Origin: Cupriavidus necator
GTDB taxonomy: Bacteria; Pseudomonadota; Gammaproteobacteria; Burkholderiales; Burkholderiaceae
Reading direction: 5' to 3'
DNA length: 64,000 nucleotides
Assembly (NCBI RefSeq): GCF_013141915.1
Contig: NZ_SROX01000006.1
Span: 124,001-188,000, forward strand
Below are positions 25,736-34,914 of the stretch, piece after piece (position 1 is the stretch's first letter; each line of letters opens with the position of its first letter). The notes beneath the pieces were generated by a model. That model was not told where the DNA came from and did no database searches. It worked only from the letters and a program-made list of their open reading frames with translations. Both the position numbers and the translations under genes were made by a program.

Positions 25736-26926
25736 ATGAACCTTGACTTGCTGGCCTCATTGCTGACCGCCGTGGTGGTGCTGCTGATCGGTACGCTGGT
25801 CAACCGCAGCGTCGGCGTGCTGTCGCGCTACAACATTCCCGATCCCGTCACCGGCGGCCTGCTGTTCGCGGTCATCGCGTCGATTGCGGTGGCGGTGGCA
25901 AACGTCCGCGTGGTGATCGATCCCGGCATGAAACCGGTACTGCTGCTGATGTTCTTCGGTGGCGTCGGCCTCTGCGCCGACCTGCGCATGCTCAAGCGCG
26001 GCGGCAAGGCGCTGGTGATCTTCCTGGCCATCCTGCTGCCTTATATCGTGGTGCAGAACGTGGTGGGCGTGGCCATGGCCGCGGTGCTGGACCTGCACCC
26101 GATCTTCGGCCTGGTAAGCGGCTCCATCACGCTGGTGGGGGGACACGGCACCGGGGCCGCCTATGCCGAGCGCTTTGCCGAGGTCAACAACCTGCAGGCG
26201 GTGATGGACCTGTCGATGACGGTGGCCACCGTCGGCCTGATCGTGGGCGGCATCATCGGCGGACCGGTGGCGCAATTCCTGATCTCGCGCTACCAGCTGC
26301 GCTCCACGGCGCGCGAGCCCGGCGACACCGAAGACGAAGCGGCCGCGCTCTCGCCCATCACCACCGTGGGCGCACTGGGCTCGCTGGCCGGCATCCTGGC
26401 CGCGGTGATCGGCGGGCGCTGGATCGCCGCGCAGATGCCGACCGGCGCCATCACCATCCCCGGCTTCCTCTGGTGCATGATGCTCGGCATCGCCCTGCGC
26501 AACCTGCTGCCGTTTGCCGGTATGCGTTTTGACGACCGCGGCACCGACCTGATCACCAATGTCTGCCTGTCGCTGTTCCTGGTGATGACGATGATGGCGC
26601 TGGACCTGGCCGACGTGGCGCTGTCCGCCGGTCCGTTCCTGCTGATCATTGCCATGCAGGTGGTGTTCATCATCCTCTACGTGGTGTTGGTGTGCTTCCG
26701 CTTCATGGGGCGCGACTACGAAGCCGCGGTCAGTTCGGCCGCGTTCATCGGCTTCAACATGGGCTCGACCGCCACCGCCATGGCCAATATGCGCGCCATC
26801 ACCGCGCGCTACGGGCCGGCGCCCACCAGCTACCTGATCACGCCGCTGGCCGGCGCGTTTTTCGTCGACCTGATGAACGCGTTGGTGCTGACCATGATGC
26901 TGGCGCTGCCGCTGATCGGAGGCTGA
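25736..26926 (+). CDS. gltS: Sodium/glutamate symporter GltS
   Basis: This 396-residue inner-membrane protein imports glutamate with sodium ions. It has two inverted five-helix halves. The conserved pore-loop regions are visible as SGSITLVGGHGTGAAYAERF (about residues 131-150) and, in the second half, AAFIGFNMGSTATAMANMRA. The N-terminal NIPDPVTGGLL is also typical of GltS. I start it at the ATG at 25736, where the first helix of the family begins. It is followed after one base by a TAXI-type binding lipoprotein gene, an unusual partner for a secondary carrier. Confidence 0.92.
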   Translation: MNLDLLASLLTAVVVLLIGTLVNRSVGVLSRYNIPDPVTGGLLFAVIASIAVAVANVRVVIDPGMKPVLLLMFFGGVGLCADLRMLKRGGKALVIFLAILLPYIVVQNVVGVAMAAVLDLHPIFGLVSGSITLVGGHGTGAAYAERFAEVNNLQAVMDLSMTVATVGLIVGGIIGGPVAQFLISRYQLRSTAREPGDTEDEAAALSPITTVGALGSLAGILAAVIGGRWIAAQMPTGAITIPGFLWCMMLGIALRNLLPFAGMRFDDRGTDLITNVCLSLFLVMTMMALDLADVALSAGPFLLIIAMQVVFIILYVVLVCFRFMGRDYEAAVSSAAFIGFNMGSTATAMANMRAITARYGPAPTSYLITPLAGAFFVDLMNALVLTMMLALPLIGG

Positions 26927-26927
26927 C

Positions 26928-28475
26928 ATGCGCCGCGCCCTGTTGACTCTGCTGTTCGCGCTGCTGGCCAGCGCCTGGCTGGCGGGCTGCGGCGGCGGTC
27001 CGGCCGCCGACGGCATCCGCACCGGCGTCGATGAACGGCTGGCGCTGGCGCTGCCGCCGGGCACGGTGCAGGTGGTTGCGCTGGAGCGCCGCGGCTCGCA
27101 AGCCGACACCAAGGCCCCGGCCGGCGAGACGCGCCGCATCGTCTATTTCGATGCGCAGCTCAAGCTGCAGCGCGACTATGACTTCGGTGCCTGGGATTCA
27201 CCCGGCGTGGCCGGGCTGGTGTCAGCGCTGGGCTCGGGTCCGCGCGGCATCACCGGCATTACCAGCGGCGGCAACAAGGCCGGCGACATCATCCGTGCAC
27301 ACGGCACCGCGCTGTACCGGCGCGACGGCGAGCGCTGGGTCGGCGTGCTGCCGGCCGGCTACCGCCCGGCCGAGGCCCCGGCTGTCGCCACCAATGCGCA
27401 GAGCGGGCCGGCGGCGATCCTGGACGCGATGCGCAAGGTGATCGACTCCGTGCAAAAGGATGCCTCGCCGGCGCAGCGCGCGGTGATCGAGCAGGAGCTG
27501 ACCACCGCGCACGCCAATATCCGCGCGCGGCTGGCGCGAGTCAATGAAGGCTATGCCATTGCCGCCGGCGCCGAGCACGGCCAGTACCTGCGCTTTGCGC
27601 AGGCGCTGGTGGCCGGCACGCGCGTGCGCGCGATGCCGCTGGTCACGCACGGCGGCGACGAGAACCTGCGGCTACTGCGAACGGGCAAGGTCTCGGTGGC
27701 GCTGGCGCAGGGCGATGCCGCGCTGGACGCCTACGAAGGCAAGGGCGCCTTCGCCGAGGACGGCCCGCAGGCCTCGCTGCGCGCCATCGGCAGCCTCTAT
27801 CCGGAACCCGTGCAGGTGCTGGTGCGCGAAGCCGATCCCGCGCGCTCGGTGTCGGACCTGCGTGGCAAGCGCATCGCGGTGGGCGAGCGCGGCTCGGCTT
27901 CGCGCGGCACGGCGCTGCGCGTGCTGGCCGCGCATGGGCTGGCGGACAAGGACTTCAAGGCCGAGGAAGTGGGGCTGGGCACCGGCCTGGTGGCGCTGCG
28001 CCAGAACCAGGTCGACGCCGTGATCCAGGTGATCGGCGTGCCTGCCGACAGCATCCGCGATGCCCTGGCGGAAATGCCGCTGCGGCTGCTGCCGCTGGAC
28101 GAGAAGGCCATCGCCGCACTGGTGGGCCAGAAAGCCGGCTATTTCCGCGCAGCGATTGCGCCGGGCACGTATCCCGGGCTGAGCGCGCCGGTACGCACCA
28201 TCGCCACCGCCGCCATCCTGGTGACCGGTCCGGACCTGTCCGACGCTGAAGTGGCCGACCTGACGCGGCTGGTCTACCGCAACGGGCGGGACTTCGTTGC
28301 GCGCGGCAGCGCCCAGGGCGGGCAGATCGCCGTGGCGACGGCGCGCCAGGGCCTGTTGATTCCGCAGCATCTGGCGGCGGCCAAGGTGCTGGACAGCATG
28401 GGTCAGGCCAGAACCACGCCTGCCCCCGCCAGGCCCGGCAAGTTCCCTGCCGCGTCCGGGACGCCAGTCAGATAA
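26928..28475 (+). CDS. TAXI-family TRAP-type solute-binding lipoprotein
   Basis: This 515-residue periplasmic lipoprotein has a lipobox LAGC at residue 20 (SAWLAGCGGG). Residues 30-190 form an extra N-terminal region. The TAXI (NMT1-like) binding domain follows with LARVNEGYAIAAGAEHGQYL, GKVSVALAQGDAAL, SVSDLRGKRIAVGERGSASR and LRQNQVDAVIQVIGVPA. The domain order fits TAXI receptors, some of which bind glutamate or glutamine. No DctQM permease is adjacent; instead the gene is coupled to gltS with a 1-bp gap. It may deliver glutamate to GltS or act as a sensor. The extra N-terminal region makes it much longer than ordinary TAXI proteins of about 320 residues. Confidence 0.85.
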   Translation: MRRALLTLLFALLASAWLAGCGGGPAADGIRTGVDERLALALPPGTVQVVALERRGSQADTKAPAGETRRIVYFDAQLKLQRDYDFGAWDSPGVAGLVSALGSGPRGITGITSGGNKAGDIIRAHGTALYRRDGERWVGVLPAGYRPAEAPAVATNAQSGPAAILDAMRKVIDSVQKDASPAQRAVIEQELTTAHANIRARLARVNEGYAIAAGAEHGQYLRFAQALVAGTRVRAMPLVTHGGDENLRLLRTGKVSVALAQGDAALDAYEGKGAFAEDGPQASLRAIGSLYPEPVQVLVREADPARSVSDLRGKRIAVGERGSASRGTALRVLAAHGLADKDFKAEEVGLGTGLVALRQNQVDAVIQVIGVPADSIRDALAEMPLRLLPLDEKAIAALVGQKAGYFRAAIAPGTYPGLSAPVRTIATAAILVTGPDLSDAEVADLTRLVYRNGRDFVARGSAQGGQIAVATARQGLLIPQHLAAAKVLDSMGQARTTPAPARPGKFPAASGTPVR

Positions 28476-28493
28476 GGGATGCGCTGGCCGGCT

Positions 28494-28727
28494 TCAACGC
28501 CGGCACGAGACACCGTAGAACGTTCCTGCGCGTGGATTAGACACCACATAAGCGTGGCGCTGCGCCCAGAACTGTGCGGTACGGAAGGCTTCGGCCTCGC
28601 GCTCGCTCCAATCCGTTGCCAGCAACGGCAGGGCCTCGGCATCGGTGGTCAGGTAGACGCGCGCCTGATAGCGGGCGGTCTGCATCGTGCCGGTACGGAT
28701 GGTGCGGATCGTGACGTGGAGGGTCAT
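28494..28727 (-). CDS. Small conserved-looking hypothetical protein
   Basis: This reverse-strand gene of 77 residues (MTLHVTIRTIRTGTMQTARY at its start) lies between two plus-strand genes. The protein is mixed beta/alpha with a WSEREAEAFRTAQFWAQRHA helix and a Cys near the C-terminus (GVSCRR). No signal peptide or membrane segment is seen. Codon use is like that of its neighbours. The first ATG at 28727 lacks a strong ribosome site; a second Met at residue 15 is an alternative. I recognise no function. Confidence 0.5.
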   Translation of the reverse strand: MTLHVTIRTIRTGTMQTARYQARVYLTTDAEALPLLATDWSEREAEAFRTAQFWAQRHAYVVSNPRAGTFYGVSCRR

Positions 28728-28893
28728 AGGCAGCTTCTCGACAGGGCAACTACCAGATCATAACCACTTCCGTGTGTGGGATTGGTGAAACAAGTCGGTC
28801 GAACCGTTGCGAATGTGCCAAGGTGCCACGGCGCTGTCAGGTTCCGGCGCCAGCGTCGACCTACTGGCATCTTCCCGCCCCTTGGAGCCAGAC

Positions 28894-29367
28894 ATGCCTG
28901 CCAGGCCCGCCATCCTCGTCCTGACCCACCTCGCCATGCTGGCCGTCGGCTTTGCCGCAGGCATCTATGTGTTGCCGATCCTGACGGCGCAGGCGGGGGC
29001 CAGCGCAGGGCAGGTGCAGGCGGTGGCGCAGCAGGCACGCTATGCCGGCACCTTCCGCAAGGACCTGGCTGGCAGCGACGCGCTGCACTGGGCCAGCGGG
29101 CGGCTCCATGTCTCGGCAACTGCGCTTGGCTTTGAAGGCAGCGTCGCGCCGGGACCGGATTACCGGGTGTACCTGGCGCCGGCATTCGTCGACAACAAGG
29201 CGGCCTTTCTGAAAATCAAGGAGCGGTCGGTGCAGGTCGGTGAACTGAAGACCTTCGGCAATTTCACCGTGGCGCTGCCGGCCGGGGTGGACCCGTCCCA
29301 ATATGCGGCGGTAGTGATCTGGTGCGAGCGCTTCGGGCAGTTCATCGGCGCCGCGGCGTATCGCTAG
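28894..29367 (+). CDS. DM13-domain membrane-anchored protein
   Basis: The 157-residue protein has an N-terminal membrane anchor (about residues 7-27, LVLTHLAMLAVGFAAGIYVL) and a periplasmic DM13 domain. The domain shows FRKDLAGSDALHWASGRLHV, APGPDYRVYLAPAFVD and the conserved Cys of the family in AAVVIWCERFGQFIGAA. DM13 domains are thought to carry out electron transfer through that Cys; the partner here is unknown. The start at 28894 is chosen because the anchor follows directly; the frame opens 87 bp earlier. Confidence 0.85.
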   Translation: MPARPAILVLTHLAMLAVGFAAGIYVLPILTAQAGASAGQVQAVAQQARYAGTFRKDLAGSDALHWASGRLHVSATALGFEGSVAPGPDYRVYLAPAFVDNKAAFLKIKERSVQVGELKTFGNFTVALPAGVDPSQYAAVVIWCERFGQFIGAAAYR

Positions 29368-29407
29368 GGATGGCGTCCCCGGGCGTGGCGAGGCACGCGG
29401 CCCAAAG

Positions 29408-29436
29408 CAAAAAGAGGCCGATCAAGGCAACCGGCC
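29408..29436 (-). terminator. Rho-independent terminator of the porin gene
   Basis: On the minus strand a GGCCG/CGGCC stem (arms 29432-29436 and 29416-29420, 11-nt loop) is followed by TCTTTTTGC. It lies about 100 bp behind the porin stop codon. Confidence 0.65.
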
Positions 29437-29533
29437 CAACGAAACCCGCAAGACCAGCCGCAGGTGTCGATATGAGTGTTAAGCACCCGCCCGTGCAGCC
29501 ATGGCAGCCGCCAGGCGGGCATCAGGCAGAGGC

Positions 29534-30604
29534 TCAGAAGCGATGGCGCAGGCCGATGGTGGCGCCGGCCTGGTTCTCGCCGGCGACCACGGTGCCGACC
29601 CCGTTCAGGCCCAGCGCCGAGCCCGACTTGTTCTTGGAGTAGCCCAGGTTCAGGTACACATCGGTGCGCTTGGACAGCGAGTAGTCCGCCGACAGCACGA
29701 ACATCCACGGATCCGCATCGCTGTTGCGGGTGTCGTTGTAGTACGCCGCGCCGGTCAGCTGGAACGCCGGCGTGAAGCGGTACTGCGCGCCCGCCCAGTA
29801 GACGTTGCTGCGAGTCGAGGCCGCGGTGGCGCTGGACACGCCGTCGTCAAGCAGCCAGCGGTAGCCTGCGAACACCTTGGCCCCGCCGAAGGCGTAGGCC
29901 GCGCCCACCGCCGCGCGCTTGGCGGCGCGGTCCTGCAGCGCCACCGTGGCGCCCTGGTACTGGTCATAGGCCGCGCCGACCGAGAAGCCGCCCGCGGCAT
30001 ACGACAGGCCGCCGCCGAAGTTGCGCGCCACCTTGGCCTCGCCCGGGACTTCGCCGTTGTTGTCGCGGCCGAAGCTGTAGAAGCCGGTGGCGGTCAGGCC
30101 GCCAAACTTGCCGGTGTACTTGATGGCGTTGTCAGCGCGGCCGTTGAAGGCCGAGTCGACGCTGTTGAGCGAGTAGCGCGGGCCCACGCCCATCGGGTCG
30201 AAGGCGCCGAACAGGTCGTACAGCGCGTTCTGCTGGCGGCCCAGCGTGACCGCGCCCCAGCCGCCCTGCAGGCCGACGTAGGCCTGGCGGCCGAACAGGC
30301 GGTTGCCCTGGCCCGAGGTGCCGGTGTCGACGTCAAAGCCGCTCTCCAGCACGAAGATGCCCTTCAGGCCGCCGCCGAGGTCTTCGGTGCCGCGCAGGCC
30401 CCAGCGCGAGCCGGACAGGTTGCCCGAGTTCAGGCGCACGGCGGTGCCTTCGGCGCCGCCGCTGCCGGGGACGTTGCTGATGACTTCGACGCCGGCATCG
30501 ACAATGCCGTAGAGCGTCACGTTGGACGTGGATTGGGCTGAGGCCACCCCGGATGCGGCCGACGCGGCCGCTGCTGCCGTCATTGCAAGGAGAGCTTTCT
30601 TCAC
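29534..30604 (-). CDS. General diffusion porin (Burkholderiales type)
   Basis: This 356-residue outer-membrane protein forms a 16-strand trimeric channel for small hydrophilic solutes. A signal peptide (VKKALLAMTAAAAASAASG, cleaved after ASA) precedes the porin start QSTSNVTLYGIVDAGVEV. Typical blocks are SRWGLRGTEDLGGGLKGIFV, RQAYVGLQGGWGAVTLGRQ and the terminal GLRHRF ending in Phe. I take the GTG at 30604 as the start because it gives the standard KK-start signal peptide; an ATG at 30583 would cut into it. It reads toward the DM13 gene, with a terminator between. Confidence 0.93.
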   Translation of the reverse strand: MKKALLAMTAAAAASAASGVASAQSTSNVTLYGIVDAGVEVISNVPGSGGAEGTAVRLNSGNLSGSRWGLRGTEDLGGGLKGIFVLESGFDVDTGTSGQGNRLFGRQAYVGLQGGWGAVTLGRQQNALYDLFGAFDPMGVGPRYSLNSVDSAFNGRADNAIKYTGKFGGLTATGFYSFGRDNNGEVPGEAKVARNFGGGLSYAAGGFSVGAAYDQYQGATVALQDRAAKRAAVGAAYAFGGAKVFAGYRWLLDDGVSSATAASTRSNVYWAGAQYRFTPAFQLTGAAYYNDTRNSDADPWMFVLSADYSLSKRTDVYLNLGYSKNKSGSALGLNGVGTVVAGENQAGATIGLRHRF

Positions 30605-30904
30605 TGTAGTTTCTCTGTGTTCTGTTTGAGGCACGACACCGCACCGGACCCAAGGCCCGATCGTCATGGCAAGTCATGGCGACCCGGCCCCGCCGGGCAA
30701 ACCGGCAACGGCGCATCGTCCGCACGATTGGCGGCCGCCGCATTGTGACGGCGCAATATGAAAGCTTTGTGACCCATGCTGCGCAGCAGGAAGTGGCGCA
30801 TCGCTTGCGCATGGGGGTTTTCCCTGTAACCAGCGGGAACGTTTTGGTAGGATGCAGGCTTTTCCGACGACGGTAATGCCAGTGTCCCGTGCCGCCCCGC
30901 GCCT
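30605..30904. other. Divergent promoter region, porin / penicillin-binding protein
   Basis: This 300-bp gap must hold promoters for both genes. An AT-richer stretch (about 30747-30785, GCAATATGAAAGCTTTGTGA) is the likeliest site of the porin promoter. Short palindromes such as GCTGCGCAGC (30779-30788) are present. I find no small gene and no confident -35/-10 pair. Confidence 0.35.
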
Positions 30905-33526
30905 GTGCCTCGACCGCTTCGCCTCATGAGGCTGGCTGAGATCAAGACCAGGCTTGCCCCGCTGCTGGCCTCGTTACGGGCTTCGCTGCCTGTCCCCGTT
31001 CAGCAACGCCTGTCACACCTGGCCGCGCGCACCGCGCGTGCCGGCCTGACCCGGCCCGGCACGCTGCGACCCACCCGGCGCGGCCTGCTGGCGGGCCTGG
31101 TCGCCATCCCGGCGGCCCTGCTGCTTTATGTGCTGGTACTGATTCCGTTCACGCCGGGCATCAGCGATATCCGCAAGGCCAAGTCCGAGCAGCCGGCCCA
31201 GGTGCTGTCCGCCGACGGCAAGGAACTGGCGGTGTTCAAGTGGGCCAACCGCGACTGGGTGCCGCTCAAGCAGATCTCGCCCAACGTGGTGGCGGCGCTG
31301 ATCGCCACCGAGGATCACCGCTTCTACCAGCACCACGGCCTGGACTGGCGCCGCCTCGCCTCGGCCGCGCTGCATACGTTTTCCGGCGACCGCCAGGGCG
31401 GCTCCACCATCACCCAGCAGCTGGCGCGCAATCTCTATCCCGATGAGATCGGCCGCGCGCCCACGCTCACGCGCAAGCTCAAGGAAGCGATCACCGCGCT
31501 GAAGATCGAGGCGCTCTACACCAAGGACGAGATCCTCGAGACCTATCTCAACACCGTGCCGTTCCTGTACAACGCGTTCGGCATCGAGATGGCGGCGCGC
31601 ACTTACTTCGACCGCCCGGCCCGCTCGCTCGACGTGCTGCAGAGCGCCACGCTGATCGGCATGCTCAAGGGCAACAGCTACTACAACCCGGTGCTGAACC
31701 CGGAGCGCGCGCTGGACCGGCGCAATACGGTGCTGGGGCAGATGGTCAAGCGCGGCAAGCTCGATGCGGCGCGCTACGAGCAGCTGAAGAAGCGGCCGCT
31801 GCGCATCGACTTTGAACGGCAAACCGAGCCGCCCGGCCCCGCGCCCCACTTTGCGCAGCAACTGCGCAAGTGGCTGATCGGCTGGGCCGACCGCAACGGC
31901 TACGACATCTACGCTGACGGTTTGGTGGTCCACACCACCATCGACGCGCGCCTGCAGGCCATGGCCACGCAGGCGGTGGTGCAGCAGGGCAACCGGCTGC
32001 AGGCGATCGCCAACGCGGCCTGGGCGCCGCGCGCGGGCTGGGCGGCCAACCAGCCGCTGGTGCAGGCCTTCGTGCGCGAGACGCCGGAGTACCGCGCCGC
32101 CGTCGCCGCCGGCACCGCCCCGGACGAGGCGCTGCGCCACCTGACGGCCGACAGCGCCTTCCTGCGCGCGCTGCACCAGAACAAGACCCGCATCCAGGCC
32201 GGCTTCCTGGCGATCGACCCGCGCAACGGCGAGATCCGCGCCTGGGTCGGCAGCCGCGACTACACCCAGGACGCCTTCGACCACGTGCAGCAGGCGCGCC
32301 GCCAGCCGGGCTCCACCTTCAAGCCCTTTGTCTACGGCGCAGCCTTCGACGAGGGCAAGACGCCCGACGATACGCTGGTGGACCAGGCGGTGGAAATCGA
32401 GCTGGCCGGCGGCGAGATCTGGCGCCCCAGCGACGAAGGGCGCCCCACCGGCCGCGCCATGACGCTGCGCGACGGCCTCGTCTATTCGCGCAACACCATC
32501 ACCGCGCAGCTGATGCAGGAAGTGGGCCCCGCGCGCGTGGCGCGGCTGGCGCGCGAGATGGGCGTGCGCGACAGCCAGCTCGACGTGGTGCCGTCGCTGG
32601 CGCTGGGCACCAGCCCGGTCACGCTCAAGGAAATGGTGGCCGCCTACGGCACCATCGCCAATGCCGGCGACTACATCGCGCCGACCATGGTGACGCGCAT
32701 CGAAGACCGCCAGGGCAATGTGCTGCAGGTGTTCCGCCCCGCGCGCGCCGAGCACGCGCTGCCCGCCGCGGCCAACCAAACCCTGCTCGACGTGATGCGC
32801 GACGTGATCGACCGCGGCACCGGCGCCAGCATCCGCTCGCGCTTCGGCATCCGCGCCGACGTGGCCGGCAAGACTGGCACCACTCAGGACAATGCCGATG
32901 GCTGGTTCATCCTGATGCATCCGGAGCTGGTGGCGGGCGCCTGGGTCGGCTTCAACGACAGCCGCATCACGCTGCGCAGCGACTACTGGGGCCAGGGCGC
33001 GCACAGCGCGCTGCCGATGGTGGGCGATTTCTACCAGCGCGCGCTGCGCGCCCGCATCATCGACGGCCGCGCGCGCTTTGCCGAGCATGAGGAAACCCAT
33101 CTGTTCGCGTCGCTGGGCACGCAACTGCGCGGATGGTTCAGCCAGCTGTTCACGCGCGACAAGGCCAGCGAGACCCCGGCACCGCGCCCGGCGCCGCGCC
33201 GCCCGGCATTGCCCGCGCAGGAAGCCGAGATCGCGCCGCCGGCCAGTGCGGCCCCGGCCGCGGCGGCGGACAGTGACCATGAGGCGTCCAGCTTGGCGCT
33301 GGACCGGGGCGAAACGGTGATAGCGGTGCCTCCTCCGGACATGAACGACGGAAGCGCGCCGGCTGCCCTGCCCCCGGCAACTGAACCGGCCCCTGCCCCC
33401 GCGCTGCCGCCCGCATCCCCGTCGCCGGCAGCGCCGCCGGTTTCCGCGCCGGCTCCGGCAGCGCCGCCCGCGGCACCGACCACGCCTCTGGCGCCCACCA
33501 TCATCACCCCGGCCGGCCAACGGTAG
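30905..33526 (+). CDS. Class A penicillin-binding protein (bifunctional glycosyltransferase/transpeptidase)
   Basis: This 873-residue inner-membrane enzyme polymerises and cross-links peptidoglycan. A basic N-terminus and one membrane helix (about residues 60-80) precede the GT51 domain, with EDHRFYQHHGLDW (catalytic Glu), GGSTITQQLARN and KDEILETYLNTVPF. The transpeptidase domain has SxxK at Ser470 (QPGSTFKPF), SxN in YSRNTITAQ and KTG at about 656-658. The last 110 residues are an Ala/Pro-rich tail of low complexity, longer than usual. The start is a GTG at 30905; an ATG seven codons later is also possible. The gene stands alone and converges with the DUF1501 gene 36 bp on. Confidence 0.93.
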   Translation: MPRPLRLMRLAEIKTRLAPLLASLRASLPVPVQQRLSHLAARTARAGLTRPGTLRPTRRGLLAGLVAIPAALLLYVLVLIPFTPGISDIRKAKSEQPAQVLSADGKELAVFKWANRDWVPLKQISPNVVAALIATEDHRFYQHHGLDWRRLASAALHTFSGDRQGGSTITQQLARNLYPDEIGRAPTLTRKLKEAITALKIEALYTKDEILETYLNTVPFLYNAFGIEMAARTYFDRPARSLDVLQSATLIGMLKGNSYYNPVLNPERALDRRNTVLGQMVKRGKLDAARYEQLKKRPLRIDFERQTEPPGPAPHFAQQLRKWLIGWADRNGYDIYADGLVVHTTIDARLQAMATQAVVQQGNRLQAIANAAWAPRAGWAANQPLVQAFVRETPEYRAAVAAGTAPDEALRHLTADSAFLRALHQNKTRIQAGFLAIDPRNGEIRAWVGSRDYTQDAFDHVQQARRQPGSTFKPFVYGAAFDEGKTPDDTLVDQAVEIELAGGEIWRPSDEGRPTGRAMTLRDGLVYSRNTITAQLMQEVGPARVARLAREMGVRDSQLDVVPSLALGTSPVTLKEMVAAYGTIANAGDYIAPTMVTRIEDRQGNVLQVFRPARAEHALPAAANQTLLDVMRDVIDRGTGASIRSRFGIRADVAGKTGTTQDNADGWFILMHPELVAGAWVGFNDSRITLRSDYWGQGAHSALPMVGDFYQRALRARIIDGRARFAEHEETHLFASLGTQLRGWFSQLFTRDKASETPAPRPAPRRPALPAQEAEIAPPASAAPAAAADSDHEASSLALDRGETVIAVPPPDMNDGSAPAALPPATEPAPAPALPPASPSPAAPPVSAPAPAAPPAAPTTPLAPTIITPAGQR

Positions 33527-33562
33527 TCGCTGAACCATGCGCTCCGTCTGCCGGGGCGCGCT

Positions 33563-34894
33563 TCACACCAACCCGATATCCCGCCAAGCCACCCCGGGGA
33601 ACACCTGCGCCAGCCGCGCCTCGTCCAGCCCATACAGCCGGCGGAACAGCCCACCCAGCAGCGCGCGATACTCGTTGCGCACCGGCCAGTCGCGATTCTG
33701 GTTGAGCATGGCCGCTTCCACCGCGACCTGCTCGCCGGCGATACGCCCGCCACGCACGGCGCCGCCCAGCACCCAGTAGACCGTGCCGTGGCCGTGGTCG
33801 GTGCCGCGCGTGCCGTTCTCGCGAAAGGTGCGGCCAAACTCCGATACCACCACCACGGTGGTCTTGTTCCATGCGGGACCCATCTCCGCGGCAAAGGCCG
33901 ACAAGCCACGGCCAAGGTTGTCGAGCAGCCCGGCCAGCTGGCCCTGCGCGCCGCCCTGGTTGACATGGGTGTCCCAGCCGCCCACGTCGATAAAGCCAAG
34001 GTTGAAGCGCTCGCGCATCAGGCCCGCCATGCGCCGGGCCTCGGCTTCAAAGCCGCGGGCGCTAAGCGCGCGGCGGCTGGCGGCCTGCATCTCCTGCTGG
34101 CGCGACGCCATCGTGGCCGGGGCAGCGCCGGCCGGGCCGCCCTTCGGCGCTTCAGCCTGCGCCTGGCGAGCGACGGTCTCGCGCAGCTCAAAGCCCTCGT
34201 CGATCAGTGACTCGAAGCGCGTGCCGCGGTACATCTGCGCCAGCAGCCTGGCCTGGCGAGCATCGAACGGTGCGCGGCCGGCGCCCTTCAGCGAGACGTT
34301 GGGCACGTCGCGCGGGCCGGACAGCACCAGCGGCAACCCGTCGGTAAACGCCACCGGCGCGGCCTTGCCGCCCATCGCCTGTGCCAGCCGGTTGAGGAAG
34401 CCGCTGCCGCGCAACGCCGCCACGGCCTGGCGGTCCGCGCCGTCGCCGGGCAGGCCGGCCTCGATGCCGTCCTGGGTCTCGAAGTGGCTGCGCGACAAGT
34501 CGTGCGTGCCGGCGAACGGCACGAAGGCCAGCTGGCCCTGTTGCCACAGCGGCAGCAGGGTCGGCGCCAGGGCCGGATGCAGGGCCCAGTCGCCGATGCC
34601 GCGCACGGCGCTGTCGGCGCCAAAGGCGGTTGCCAGCGCCACCGCGGCATCGGGATCCACGTCGGCGCCTGGCGCGGGCGGGCGGCGGATGGCGATATTG
34701 GGGCGCGCGGCGTAGTAGAAATCACTGCCGGCCGGCACCAGCACGCTGGCGGCGTCATAGCCGCCGCGCAGGAATACCAGCAGGAAGCGCGCATCGGCCT
34801 GCGCCGGCAGCGCATAGACGCGCGCGGCGATGGCAGGCAGCGCCAGCCCCAGCGCGGCGCCCCCCATCGTCTTGAGCCATTGTCGGCGTTGCAT
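33563..34894 (-). CDS. DUF1501 secreted protein (sulfatase-like fold), Tat signal
   Basis: The 443-residue protein begins with a twin-arginine-type signal (MQRRQWLKTMGGAALGLALP) and then the DUF1501 core: FLLVFLRGGYDAASVLVPAG, SHFETQDGIEAGLPG, NLGFIDVGGWDTHVNQGG and VVVVSEFGRTFRENGTRGTDHGHG. The His/Asp-rich motifs resemble metal-binding alkaline-phosphatase-fold enzymes, but no activity is established for the family. The start at 34894 has GGAGGG 8 nt upstream. It follows the DUF1800 gene by 20 bp. These two families nearly always occur together, so the products probably act jointly in the periplasm. Confidence 0.9.
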   Translation of the reverse strand: MQRRQWLKTMGGAALGLALPAIAARVYALPAQADARFLLVFLRGGYDAASVLVPAGSDFYYAARPNIAIRRPPAPGADVDPDAAVALATAFGADSAVRGIGDWALHPALAPTLLPLWQQGQLAFVPFAGTHDLSRSHFETQDGIEAGLPGDGADRQAVAALRGSGFLNRLAQAMGGKAAPVAFTDGLPLVLSGPRDVPNVSLKGAGRAPFDARQARLLAQMYRGTRFESLIDEGFELRETVARQAQAEAPKGGPAGAAPATMASRQQEMQAASRRALSARGFEAEARRMAGLMRERFNLGFIDVGGWDTHVNQGGAQGQLAGLLDNLGRGLSAFAAEMGPAWNKTTVVVVSEFGRTFRENGTRGTDHGHGTVYWVLGGAVRGGRIAGEQVAVEAAMLNQNRDWPVRNEYRALLGGLFRRLYGLDEARLAQVFPGVAWRDIGLV

Positions 34895-34914
34895 GGCATG
34901 CCCTCCCATTGTCT

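Noticed and set aside
33180-33510. A Pro/Ala-rich repeat region
   Set aside because: This is the low-complexity tail of the penicillin-binding protein, not a DNA repeat element; no regular unit is seen.
31013-33538. An 841-codon open frame antisense to the penicillin-binding protein gene
   Set aside because: The sense gene has all expected PBP motifs; the antisense product is repetitive and matches no family.
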